A DNA stretch of 64,000 bases from Calonectria ilicicola (taxonomy: Eukaryota > Ascomycota > Sordariomycetes > Hypocreales > Nectriaceae). A model generated the notes under the pieces. The model was not told the DNA's origin, made no database searches, and saw nothing but the letters and a program-made list of their open reading frames with translations. Within the stretch, counting starts at the first letter, position 1. Each line of letters starts with the position of its first letter. The stretch is taken from contig CP085830.1 in NCBI GenBank assembly GCA_020809705.1, positions 1 to 64,000 on the forward strand, read 5' to 3'. This document shows, piece after piece, positions 22,460-36,000 of this stretch. Made by a program: the position numbers and the translations under genes.

Positions 22460-23100
22460 TAATACTCCTTCTCTTATTGGTCTTGTCCTAAGGCTAGGTA
22501 AATAGGCTAGTTTTCTTACTTATAATTATTATATATTTTTTCTCTTTTTATCTTTTATAGTCTAGGTATTAATAAAATATTAGATTATATTACTAAGATT
22601 ATACTTTATCCTAAGATAATTAAAGCTTATTAAAAGAATATTATTAAATTAATTAATAAATTTGGTTTTAAGATATCTTATTATTTAGCTTATTTTTATA
22701 TTAGGTAGCTATCCTATATTATAACTAAGGGAAAAAGCTATTATAAATTTTATATAAAGAATAAATATTCTAATTATAATTTTAGAGATATTTCTGCTTA
22801 GGCTTATAAGTATATTTCTTTTTTTACTTTTATATACTTATTTCTTTTTAATTAAATAAATTTCTTATAAGAAGGATTAGATTAATAGAAAGAAAGAAAA
22901 AACTAAAGCAGATTTAATAAATACTCTAGCTCAATTATAGCACTTATATATTTAAAAATATTATTTATATAAAAAAATAAAGAAGATGATTTCTTAAGGT
23001 TATAAGGATTTGGATAAATTAGAAGAAAAGGAGTATACTAAGGTGTTAGTATTATTAAAGGTATAATTACTTAAGGATTATAGGGTTATTAATTGGAGTG
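22460..23100 (+). pseudogene. Remains of the antisense zinc-cluster gene in copy 2
   Basis: Occupies the same place, between pol and the 3' LTR and in the same orientation, as the intact antisense gene at 12392-13012. RIP has filled it with stops. Around 22690-22800, codons that would be Cys before C-to-T change (tat/tgt-like) appear in clusters, so a related cysteine motif is likely. This is inference from degraded sequence. Confidence 0.35.
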
Positions 23101-26100
23101 GTTTATTTAATTTCCTTTGTGTTGATTTTGAAGAAATGCTTTTAGTATCTTTAAGTAATATATAAGGTATTTAGTAGATTTCTAGGTTATTTCTTTATAG
23201 CCTTTCTATTTAATTTTAAATTTTTTATCTTCTTTTTTCTTTATAGGATTTTTTAACTTTCTATTAATCTTTTAGGTTTTCTATTTATAGTTTATAGCTA
23301 GGTTTTGTATTAATTTGGATATTATTATTAGGTTTTAATAGTGAAATATAGAAGATAGAGTGAACTTTAATATTATCTAGGAGATTAAGTTTATAGTTAT
23401 TTTTTAATATTTTTCTTTTAATTAAATATAATCTAATCTATATAAAGTTGATTTTTTTATTTTATCTTTTTATTATAAGATTTTTTATTACTAAATAGAC
23501 TATATCTTCTTCTAAGAAGGATAGTCCCTTTAACCTTTTTAAATTATAATATCTTTTTATTATATTATAAATAAACTTAAATTCTATTTTTATTTTTTTA
23601 TATAATTTTCTTAAATTATCTAACTTAATTATAGCTTTTACTTAAATTATACTTTCTAAAAGGGCTTAGTAAATGTCTAGTATAAAGCTAAAATTAGCTT
23701 TTATTAATATTATCTTAATACTATAATTATAGAATATATTATATACTAATTATATAATAAATAACTTTTCTATTTAATTGATTTACTTATAATTAATATA
23801 GTATTATAAATATTACTTAATTTCCTAGTTTTAGCATTTGGTTTGCCTATCTATTTGGGGGTGGAAAGCTGTGCTTAGCTTATGGTTTAGTCCTATAAAA
23901 GATATTAGGCTTTATTAAAATTTAGATATAAATAATTATCCTCTATTTAAAATGATTTTAATTAATAATCTATATATAATAATTATATATTAAAAGAAAA
24001 GATAGGTAAATTATTTCTTTTTTATTACTTTATTATAAGGAAGGTAATATATTATTTTTATAAAATAATTAATAATAATAAAAATATTATTATAATATAC
24101 TCCTATAATAAGGTCTACTAATAAAGGAAGGTTAATAATAAAGTCTATTATAATTAAATCTTATAATTATTATATAATAAAGGATGGTTATAATAATCTA
24201 TATAATTTATATTTTAATTTTTTAAAGTATTAATATAGGCTACATTCCTTATATACTTATTTAACTTTCTTTTTTATCTTATTAAAGAAAAATATCTATT
24301 TAATTTATTTAAGGGTTTTATTAATGCCTTTATAGCTATATAAAGGATATTTATAAATATCCTTTATTAACTTTATTTAATATTCCTCTAGTACTTATAG
24401 GTAGTCTGTTTTTTCTTCTTTTAAAAGTATTAGATTATATTTTTTAATTTTTCTTAATAATAGATTACCTTATTCTACTTATTATATTAGTATTTCTATA
24501 GTAGTAGTTCTAGTTATATATAGTAATCCTTTTATTCTTATAATAACAATTACTCTTTTTATTTTTATTATTATTTTACTAATTAGGGCTTATTTTAGTT
24601 CTCTATTAGTGTTATAGATTAATAGTTTTTTTTATATTTTTAATTTTTTTATATTATAATTAGATTAGTGGTTAATTATATTAATATAGTTATTTTTAAT
24701 TTCTTTAATATAAATAATTTAATAATTAAATTTAAATAAATATTTTATATATTATAATTACTTTTTATTAAGTTTTTAAATAATTATAAAATAAATAATA
24801 TTTTTATAATTAATATATATTATAATTTTATAATTACTTTTTAAAAGATATTATTAGAATTCTTTAAAAGTATTAATAATAATAAGAAATTCTTTATTAT
24901 AGATAAAATAATTTAGCTTAAGGCTATATAGCTTATATAAGTAGAATACTATAAGATATAAGTTTCTTTATTTATCTTATTATCTAATCTAGGCCCCTAG
25001 GGCGAAGTCCGATACATCAGTTTCTAGCTCTATAGGCTTATTAAGGTTAAATATTATAAGGATAGGTTCTTTTAAAATAGTATTTTTTATAATTTTAAAT
25101 AATTATTATATCTTATTTTTTTATTAAAAAATAATTCTTTTTTAATTAATTTTATTATACTTAAGGTAATTTTACTAAATCCTTTAATAAATCTTTAATA
25201 ATAATTAATAAATCTAAAGAAGGCTTATATTTCCTTTATATTAATAAATTCCTTTTAATCCTTTACTATAAAAACTTTCTTTAGATCTATATAAATTTTA
25301 TTAAAGTTAATAATATATTCTAGAAATTTTACTTTTTAAATATAGAATTTACTTTTTTTTAATTTAATTAAAAATTTAATATCTTGGAGGGCTTTTAAGA
25401 TCTTATAAATATATTCTTTATATTTTTCTTTATTTTTAGAGAAAATAAGGATATTATTTAGATAGTAGATAATAAAGATATTTAAGTATTTTTATAATAT
25501 ATTAATTATTATTTATTAGAATAATATTAATATATTTATAAGTTTAAAAGATATAATTAAGTATTTAAATAATCTAAATTTTATTTAAAAAGTGATTTTT
25601 TATTTATATCTTTCTTTAATATAAATAAGATTATATATTTCTTTAAGATCTAGTATAATAAAGATATTAACTTTATAAAGATAATTTTTTATTTTATTAA
25701 TTAATAATAGTAAAATATAATCTTTAATAGTAATATTATTAAGTTATTAATAGTTTATAATAAGATATAGCTTTTTATTTTTTTTAGATATAAATATAAT
25801 AGAATAATTAGTTTTAAAATTTAAAATATAAATATATCCTTTTTTAAATATATCTTAGATATATTTTTTAAGATATTAAATTTAATTTAATTAAGATTAT
25901 AAATAAAGTAAAATTAAATATTAGATCTATCTTTAAAAATAATTTTATAATCTTATTAATTAAACTTAGGTAGTCTAATATCTAGTTCTTTTATAAAGAG
26001 CTTTTTATAGATTTAGTATTATAAAGATATATTATATAATCTATTTATTTCTATTTTAATCTTTATTTCTTTAAAGCTTTTATTAATTTATTAAAATTAT

Positions 26101-28556
26101 ATTTTAAGGTAGATAATTATTTATTATTTTTATTTTTTTTAATTATTTTTATATTTATATTTTATTTCTTTAGATAATAAAGATTCTCTTTTATTTATAT
26201 CTTTTATTTAATTAAGACTAGAAGTTCAAGATCTTTTATTATATTTTATAAAAATATTACTAATTATATTATACTTTTTAAATATTTACACCTAGCTAGT
26301 ATATTAGTAGATATTAAGATTATATTGGTATAATTATAAATACCCTAAAACTAGATTATATTATCTAATATTAATAATATTAAAGATTATTTTTTAGTTT
26401 TTTTTTAATAAAGACTTTTAAATAATTAATCTTTTTATTTATAATATTATTATTATAATTAAAAAAGTTCCTTTTATATTAATAATTTTATATAAATTAA
26501 CTTTTATTATTTATAATAGTTAAAATTTATTAATTATTTAAAGATTTATATAATTTTACTTAACTTTATTATCTACTATAATATTATATTACTTCCCTCT
26601 AATCCTTACTTTTACTTCTAATTATTATTAAAATTGCTCTTTAATTATAAAATATAAAGCTTTTTTAAAGAATTCTTTTAATAACTTTAGAGATTATTAT
26701 CCTAGCTACTTTTATTACTTTTTTATAAGATACTTTATTTATTTTTTAATTTTATTTAATACTAGACTATTACTTTATTTATTATATAGATATTATATTT
26801 AAAATTTTAATATTTATTTTAAAGTAGCTTATTATAATTAGAGAACTTAAGCTTATCTAGTTCTAATATAATAAACTAGTAATAAGGATTTCTTTCTATT
26901 ACTTTATATTAATTAAAGTATTTTTTATAAGTATAATAAATAATTATATCTTCTATTTTAATAGAAAAATATATTATATATTACTTTTATTCTATATATT
27001 AAAAATAATTATAATTATAATAGTTTATTTATAAGATATTTTTATATTCTTTATATATTATATTTAATTTAGAATTATTCTTTTATATTAGATAGATTAG
27101 GGATTATAGTTTTTTAATTATTATTTACTTTATATAAGTAGGAAGACTTTATCTCTATTTTATAAAGATTCTTTAATTTATTAAGTTATTCTTTTAATAT
27201 TAGTTATTTATTTCTTATTTCTATTTTTATTATAAGTATAAGTATTCTATTATATTAGTGCTTTGTTAGTATATATATTTAGAATAGATATAAGGATTCC
27301 TATCTTCTTAGCTTATTTTAATTATTTATAGGGAAAGTAGGACTAGCTTTTTTATTAGATTGATTATATTTTTTAAATAGCCTTATTAATTTCTTATTAT
27401 AGAATAAGTTTTATTTTATATAATTTATAATTTTTTATATATTATTTAATTATAATAATTAATTTATATTTTTTAATAATAATAAAAATAATTTTTCCTA
27501 TAATATTCTTTTTTTCTTTTAATACTAAGGTTTATTAAGTTTTTATAATATTAAATTATTTTTATCCTTCTAATATAGATTTAAATTAATTTCTTATTTT
27601 TAAGGAATAGTATTTAAAGGATTTATATTCTTTCTTTTTATAATTAAAGTAGATAATCTTACTTTTATTATACTTTTAGATAATATTAAGTTCTATTAGT
27701 TCTAAATAAGTACTATATATAATATTTTATTACTTATTTTAGGTTTTTTCTTTATTTAGGATATATAAGTTTTTATTATTTTAGATATATTTTTTATATT
27801 AGTTAAATTATTTTTTATTAATTTTAATAATACTTTTAATATACTTTAAAAGTTTTTTTAATTAATTTTCTTTATAGATTTTATTTTTAACTTTACTTTT
27901 TAAGCCTTTATAATAAAGTTCTATTAATATATTATTATTTTAAGCTATTTATATTATAATTTTTTTAAATTTAATTAAATATTAATTATAGGATTTTATT
28001 TATTTAAATTTATATAATTAATTTATAATTTATTATTTTATATTAATTATATTAAAATTATCTTTAATAATAATTTTAAAATATTCTTAATCTCTAAAGA
28101 TCTTTTAAATCTTTTTATTTTAATTAATATTATCCTTATTTTCTAAATAATCTCTTATAATAGATTCAAACTATACTTTTATATCCTCTTAAAGAAAGAT
28201 TTTAATATATAATATCTAGGCTTTAAGAATTACAAATTATATTAAGAAAAAGTAAAAATATCCTTTTATTTAGATAAGAAAGAGGACTATATTAGCAACC
28301 TTTCCTAGAAAGGGCTCTAAGACCAAGGATCTTAGAATTTCATTAATATCTTTACCTTTATTTTCTTTAATTATAATAGTTCTAGCTTTTTCTACTTTAA
28401 GTTATACTTATATATTTATAAGTTTCTTTTTAACTTATTATAGTTTTATAATTAACTTAGTATTATTAGGAGAAGTAGTAGTAGTAAGATTCTTTTTAAA
28501 TATTATTATTATTTAATTATTAATATAGGTAATTAATTAAATAAGAGCTTTTAATA

Positions 28557-28955
28557 TATAATAATTTAATTAATTCTTAATTTAATAAATTAATTAAAAT
28601 AAAAGATTTATTATTAATAGAATAATTAAGTATATTATAATAAATAAAGTAATAAAAGTATTATATTAAATAATAGTTAATTATAATTAAAATAATTAAA
28701 TTATATTAAAAGCTAATTAATTCCCTTTCTTATAATAAGGTCTGATTTATCTATATACTACTATATCTAAGGTTCTATTATTATAATAGTTAAATGGAGT
28801 TGGTTTGATAATATTTATTATAATCTTTAGTAATATTGAACGGGGGCTATTTGACTTTGCTCTTATTGGTTGGTTATGTAGGTCTAGGGTAGTTTTGTTA
28901 TGATTGGTTGGGGTTCTGCCTGTGGTCACCGCCTTTGGGTGTTTAGGTTATAACA
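28557..28955 (-). repeat. 5' LTR of copy 2 (type II)
   Basis: 399 bp, with a heavily RIP-mutated left half and a little-mutated right half that closely matches the solo LTR at 39831-40229. Confidence 0.88.
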
Positions 28956-31846
28956 ATTTAAGAAGTAGAATTTTCAGGATATATTATTAGCCCTAACAAA
29001 ATTTATATAGACCTAAAGAAAGTTACTATAGTAAAAGATTAGAAGGAATCTACTAATATAAAGAAAGTATAAGCCTTCCTTAGATTTATTAATTATTATT
29101 AAAGATTTATTAAAAGATTTAATAAAATTATTTTAAATATAATAGAATTAATTAAAAAAGGAATTATCTTTTAATAAAAAAATAAAATATAATAATTATT
29201 TAAAATTATAAAAAATATTATTTTAGAAGAATCTATCCTTATAATATTTAATCTTAATAAACCTATAGAGTTAGAAACTAATATATTAGACTTTACCCTA
29301 GGGGCCTAGATTGGATAATAAGATAAATAAGAAAACCTATATCTTATAATATTCTACTTATATAAATTATATAGCTTTAAGTTAAATTACTTTATTTATA
29401 ATAAAGAATTCCTTATTATTATTAATACTTTTAAAGAATTCTAATAATATCTTTTAAAAAATAATTATAAAATTATAATATATATTAATTATAAAAATAT
29501 TATTTACTTTATAATTACTTAAAAACTTAATAAAAAGTAATTATAATATATAAAATACTTATCCAAATTTAATTACTAAATTATCTATATTAAAGGAACT
29601 AAAAATAACTATACTAATATAATTAGCCACTAACCTAACTATAATATAAAAAAACTAAAAATATAAAAAAAATTATTAATCTATAATACTAATAGAGGCC
29701 TAGAATAAGCCCTAATTAGTAAAATAATAATAAAAATAAAGAAAATAATTACCACTATAAGAATAAAAGGACTACTATATACAACTAGAACCACTATTAT
29801 AGAAATACTAATATAATAAATAGAACAAGATAATCCACTATTAAGGAAAATTAAAGAATATAATCTAATATTTCTAAAAAAGAAAAAATAAACTATTTAT
29901 AAATATTAAAGGAATATTAAATAGAGTTAATAAAAGATATTTACAAATATCCCTTATATAGCCATAAAGGCATTAATAAAACCCTTAAATAAGTTAAATA
30001 GATATTTTCCTTTAATAAGATAAAAAAGAAAGTTGAATAAGTATATAAGAAATATAGCCTATATTAATACTTTAAAAAACCAAAATATAAACTATATAGA
30101 TTATTATAATTATCCTCTATTATATAATAGTTATAGGACTTAATTATAATGGACTTTATTATTAACCTTCCCTTATCAATAGATCTTATTATAGAAGTAT
30201 ATTATAATAGTATTTTTATTATTATTAATTATTTTATAAAAGTAATATATTATCTTTTTTATAATAAAATAATAAAAAAAGAATAATTTACCTACCTTTT
30301 CTTTTAATATATAATTATTATATACAAATTACTAATTAAAATTATTTTAAATAAAAAATAATTATTTATATCTAAATTTTAGTAAAGCCTAATATCTCTT
30401 ATAGGGCTAAACTATAAGCTAAGTATAGCTTTCTACCTTTAAACAGATAGATAAACCAAATACCAAAACTAGGAAATTAAATAATATCTATAATACTACA
30501 TTAATTATAAATAAACCAATTAAATAGAAAAATTACCTATTATATAACTAGTATATAATATATCCTATAATCATAATATTAAAATAATACTAATAAAAGC
30601 TAATTTTAGCTTTATATTAAATACTTACTAAGCCCTTTTAGAAGGTATAATTTAAGTAAAAGCTATAATCAAGTTAAATAATTTAAGAAAATTATATAAA
30701 GAAATAAAAATAAAACTTAAATTTATTTATAATATAATAAAAAGATATTATAACCTAAAAAGGCTAAAAAGACCATCCTTTTTAAAAAAGATATAATCTA
30801 CCTAATAATAAAAAATCTTATAATAAAAAAATAAAATAAAAAAATCAACTTTATATAAATTAAGCTATACCTAATTAAAAAAAATATTAAAAAATAATTA
30901 TAAATTTAATCTTCTAGATAATATTAAGATTTACTTTATCTTCTATATCTCATTATTAGAACCTAGTAAGAGTATTTAGGTAAATATAAAACCTAAATAT
31001 AAATTATAAATAGAAAATTTAGAAGATTAATAGGAAGTTAAGAAGATATTATAAAGAAAAAAGAAAGATAGAAAATTTAAAATTAAATAAAAAGGTTATA
31101 AAGAAATAATTTAAAAATTAATAAAATATCTTATATATTACTTAAAAATATTAAAAGTATTTCTAAAAATATAATATTAAGTAAATTATTAAAATTAATA
31201 GTATTCTAATTAATAATATCTATAGTCTTTAAAGATTATACCTAAATAATAATCTCTAACTCTACCTAATTTATATCCTTTAACTTATTTAAAGAAAAAA
31301 ACCTTAATATACTATTTTTATATCTTTTATTTTAAACTAATATTTTTAATAATAAAAATAAAATAAATAATTTAAGAATTCTTAAACTTTAGCTTAAGCT
31401 ATAAGTGCTTTTACTTAGATATAAAGGAATTCTTTCTTAGCTACCTCTTTCTTTATATTTAAATAATTAGACTCTTAATTTATCTAAATTATTATAAATA
31501 TTAATATCTATTTACATTTATTATTTACAAAAATTATATATATATAGCTAAAGATATCTCTAAAGTATTATATATTCTATCATAATAGATATATTTATTA
31601 TAATAATTATCAAAATCTAGTAATATCTTATACTATAAATCCTTAAAAAAATAAAAAGAATATAATATAATTTTAAAATCTATTAAATTAATAAGCTAGG
31701 CTTAAGCATTAATATAAAAATATAACTTAAAAGTATTTAGATCTTAAGATATAATTAGAAAATATTTTGAAGGATAAGAATAAGGAACTTATATATAAAG
31801 TTGACTTAATAAACCTTAAGGATAAGATTAATAAAGGGGGACATTA

Positions 31847-32241
31847 TATTATAACCTATAATACACCTAGGTAATTAAATAAGATAGAAATAATACTTAA
31901 TTATCTTATAGCCTTATACTAACTAATAAAAAAGTACTTATAAATAATTACTTATAATATTAATAATTACCTTATAATTACTATCTTAATTATCAATATA
32001 TTAAATAGAACTAATATAATAAATATTTACTAAATAATAGTATATAGATAGATTAGAATCTACCCTTATAACTAATACTAACCAACTTTTAATATAATTT
32101 AATTACCTTAATTATAATTAATTATTATTTAATATAATACTTCTATTACTTTATTTACTATAATACACCTAACTATCCTGCTAATAATAAACCCTTCATT
32201 CTAATTAGTTTATTAAGTTGGGAATTAACCAGACCGTTATA
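31847..32241 (+). repeat. 3' LTR of copy 3 (type I)
   Basis: Starts tattataacctataatacac and ends accagaccgttata; 395 bp, RIP-mutated throughout. Confidence 0.88.
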
Positions 32242-32610
32242 TAAACCCTATAGATTACTCCAACCAGCCCCTATTATATCCCAATTATAGGAATCTATCA
32301 CTATGGATTTCATTATAAACCTTCCCCTATCCGCAGACCCTATAACAAGCTAGTACTATAATAACATTTTCATTATTATCAATTACTTTATCAAAGCAAT
32401 ATATTATATTCCTTATAAGAAAGCAATTAACAAAAACAAATTCGTTTACCTATTCTTTCAGTATATTATTATAATTTATAAACTCCTTATAAAGATCACA
32501 TCCGATAGAGGATAGCTATTTACATTTAAATTTTGGTAAAGCTTTATAAGTTTAATAGGATTAAATCACAAGCTAAATATAGTATTCTACCTACAAATAA
32601 ACAAACAAAT
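32242..32610 (+). mobile_element. Chromovirus copy 4, second piece (integrase core), lightly RIP-mutated
   Basis: Continues the pol of 18800-19657 after the taaac duplication: the segment equivalent to KPYGLLQPSP, the DFI.NLPLSADP region and the start of the integrase core, ending within the stretch before HPQTDGQ. It is less mutated than its neighbours (CCCC kept at about 32327, where the young copy has CCC). Cut at 32610 by the LTR of copy 5. Confidence 0.82.
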
Positions 32611-33005
32611 TGTTATGACCCATGACACGCCTAGGCGGTCAAACAAGGCAGAAACAATACTCAACTACCCTATAACCTCACACCAACCAATAAGAAAACA
32701 CTTGTAAATAATCATTTGTAACATTAGTAATCACCTTATAATCACCACCTTAATCATTAATATATTAGATAGAATTAATATAATGAGCGCCTACTAAGTA
32801 ATAGTATATAGATAGGTTAAAATCTGCCCTTATAGCTAATATTAATTAGCTTTTAATATAATTTAATTACTTTAATTATAATTAACTATTACTTAATATA
32901 ATATTTTTATTATTTTATTTATTATAATATACTTAACTATTTTATTAATAATAAATCCTTTATTTTAATTAATTTATTAAATTAAGAATTAATTAAATTA
33001 TTATA
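32611..33005 (+). repeat. 5' LTR of copy 5 (type I)
   Basis: Starts TGTTATGACCCATGACACGC nearly unmutated, then is increasingly RIP-mutated to its end (attaaattattata). Confidence 0.9.
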
Positions 33006-36000
33006 TATTAAAAGCTTTTATTTAATTAATTATTTATATTAATAATTAAATAATAATAATATTTAGAAAAAATCTTACTACTATTACTCCTCCTAATAAT
33101 ACTAAATTAACTATAAAACTATAATAAATTAAGAAAAAACTTATAAATACATAAGCATAATTTAAAGCAGAAAAAGCTAGAATTACTATAATTAAAGAAA
33201 ATAAAAGTAAAGATATTAATAAAATTCTAAGACCTTCAATTCTAAAGCCCTTTCTAGAAAAGGCTATTAATATAGTTCTCTTTTTTATCTAAATAAAAAA
33301 ATACTTTTACTTCTTTTTAATATAATTTATAACCCTTAAAGCCTAAATATTATATATTAAAACCCTCTTTTAAGAGGATATAAAAATATAGTTTAAATCT
33401 ATTATAAAAGATTATTTAAAAAATAAGAATAATATTAATTAAAATAAAAAGATTTAAGAAATCTTTAAAGATTAAGAATATTTTAAAATTATTATTAAAG
33501 ATAATTTTAATATAATTAATATAAAATAATAAACTATAAACTAATTATATAAATTTAAATAAATAAAATCTTATAATTAATATTTAGCTAAATTTAAAAG
33601 AATTATAATATAAATAGCCTAAGATAATAATATACTAATAGAACTTTATTATAAAGGTTTAAAAAGTAAAATTAAGAATAAAATCTATAAAGAAGATTAG
33701 TTAAAGAAATTTTTAAAATATATTAAAAGTATTATTAAAATTAATAAAAAATAATTTAATTAATATAAGAAATATACTTAAAATAATAAAAACTTATATA
33801 TCTTAAATAAAAAAAATCTAAAATAAATAATAAAGTATTATATATAGTACTCATTTAGGATTAATAGAATTTAGCATTATCTAAAGGTATAATAAAAGTA
33901 AGATTACTTACTTTAATTATAAAAAAAGAATATAAATCCTTTAAATACTACTTCTTAAAAATAGAAAATTAATTTAATCTTATATTAGAAGGATAAAAAT
34001 AATTTAATATTATAAAAACTTAATAAACTTTAATATTAGAAGGAAAAAAGAATATTATAGAAAAAGTTATTCTTATTATTATTAAGAAATATAAACTAAT
34101 TATTATAATTAAATAATATATAAAAAATTATAAATTATATAAAGTAAAACTTATTCTATAATAAGAAATTAATAAAATTATTTAAAAAGTATAATCAATC
34201 TAACAAAAAGGCTAATTCTACCTTCCCCACAAATAGTTAAAATAAGCTAAGAAGATAGAAATCCCTATATCTATTTTAAATATATATACTAATAAAACAC
34301 TAATATAATAGAATACCTACACTTATAATAAAAATAAAAATAAGAAATAGATAATTAATATTAAAAAAATAATTTAATAAATTAAAGAACTTTTATAAAA
34401 TAAAAATAAAGTCTTTTTACTTATATAAAGTAAATAATAATTAAGAAACCATAATTCTTAATTTATTTAATATAAAAAGAATAATCTTAAACTAAATATA
34501 ATATATAAAGAATATAAGAATATCTTATAAATAAGCTATTATAATTATAATTACTTTTAATATATAAAATAAAAGTAATATATAATATACTTTTTTATTA
34601 AAATAAAAAATATAATTATTTATTATATTTATAGAAAATACTTTAATTAATATAAAGTAATAAAAAGAAATCTTTATTATTAGTTTATTATATTAAAATT
34701 AAGTAAGTTTAAATTCCTTAATTATAATAAACTACCTTAAAATAAATATTAAAACCTTAAATATAATATCTATATAATAAATAAAGTAATAGCCTAGCAC
34801 TAAACTAAACTAAAAAACAAGTAAAGCCCCTTATAGAAGAGCAGCAGAAGCAATTAAGATAATAATCCCCAAAGTTACTAAAAGAACTCCTTAAAAAAGC
34901 TTTATATTTTACAATTAAAAAATAACCCTAATAATAACTAAAAGTAAAAATAAGAATTAAAAGGAAGTAGTGTAATACTATAGTAGATAATAAAACTAAA
35001 TAAAACTATATTAATTCTTAAGTAATTAACCAACTTTAGCTATTATAAATAATAAAAGTCAACCTATATAAAATTATTAATATAAAAGGAATCCTTTTTA
35101 ATTATAATAATAATATTATAGATAAAAAGATTAATTACTTAAAAGTCTTTATTAAAGAAAAAAATTAAAAAATAATCTTTAATATTATTAATATTAGATA
35201 ATATAATCTAGTTTTAGGGTACCTATAGTTATACTAATATAACCCTAATATCTACTAGTATACTAACTAGATATAAATACCTAAGGAGTATAATATAATT
35301 AGTAATATTTTTATAAAATATAATAAAAGATCTTAAACTTCTAGCCTTAATTAAGTAAAAAATATAAATAAAAAAAATCTTTATTATTTAAAAAAATAAA
35401 ATATAAATATAAAAATAATTAAAAAAGGTAAAAATAATAAATAATTATTTATTTTAGAATATAATTTTAATAAATTAATAAAAGCCTTAAGGAAATAAAA
35501 GCTAAAGTAAAAATAAATAGATTATATAATATACTTCTATAATACTAAATTTACAAAAAGCTCTTTATAAAAGAATTAAACACTAAACTACCTAAATTTA
35601 GCTAATAAGATTATAAAATCATCCTTAAGAATAGATCTAATATTTAATTTTACCTTATTTATAATCTTAATTAAATTAAATTTAATATCTTAAAGAAATA
35701 TATCTAAGATATACTTAAAAAAGATATATCTATATTTTAAACTCTAAAACTAATTATTTTATTATATTTATACTTAAGAAAAATAAGAAGTTATACTTTA
35801 TTATAAATTATTAATAGCTTAATAATATTATTATTAAAGATTATATTTTATTATTATTAATTAATAAAATAAAAAATTACTTTTATAAAATTAATATTTT
35901 TATTATATTAGATCTTAAAAAAGTATATAATCTTATTTATATTAAAAAAGAATATAAATAGAAAACTATTTTCTAAATAAAGTTTAGATTATTTGAATAT

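Larger units (their letters stand above)
22061..28955 (-). mobile_element. RIP-mutated chromovirus copy 2, full length, LTR type II, nested in copy 3
   Basis: LTRs at 22061-22459 and 28557-28955 (399 bp each), flanked by a perfect 5 bp duplication, attta (22056-22060 and 28956-28960), inside the RT/RNase H boundary of copy 3. Order on the plus strand: LTR, antisense-gene region (22460-23100), chromodomain/integrase, RNase H, RT, protease, gag, LTR. The LTR middle and the antisense-gene region differ clearly from the young element while pol is close, so this is a second subfamily. All frames are destroyed. Confidence 0.92.
19658..32241 (+). mobile_element. RIP-mutated chromovirus copy 3, inserted in copy 4 and itself split by copy 2
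   Basis: LTRs at 19658-20054 and 31847-32241, flanked by the 5 bp duplication taaac (19653-19657 and 32242-32246). Internal DNA: mid-gag to RT at 20055-22060, then after the nested copy 2, RT to chromodomain and the antisense-gene region at 28956-31846. About 1.2 kb of leader and 5' gag is missing next to the left LTR, so it was already deleted or arose by recombination. Every frame is closed by RIP-type stops. Confidence 0.88.

Noticed and set aside
28747..28929. 60-70 residue minus-strand frame in the type II LTR (again at 39991-40203)
   Set aside because: It lies wholly within an LTR, has no domain, and appears only because LTR copies are similar; more likely a chance frame.
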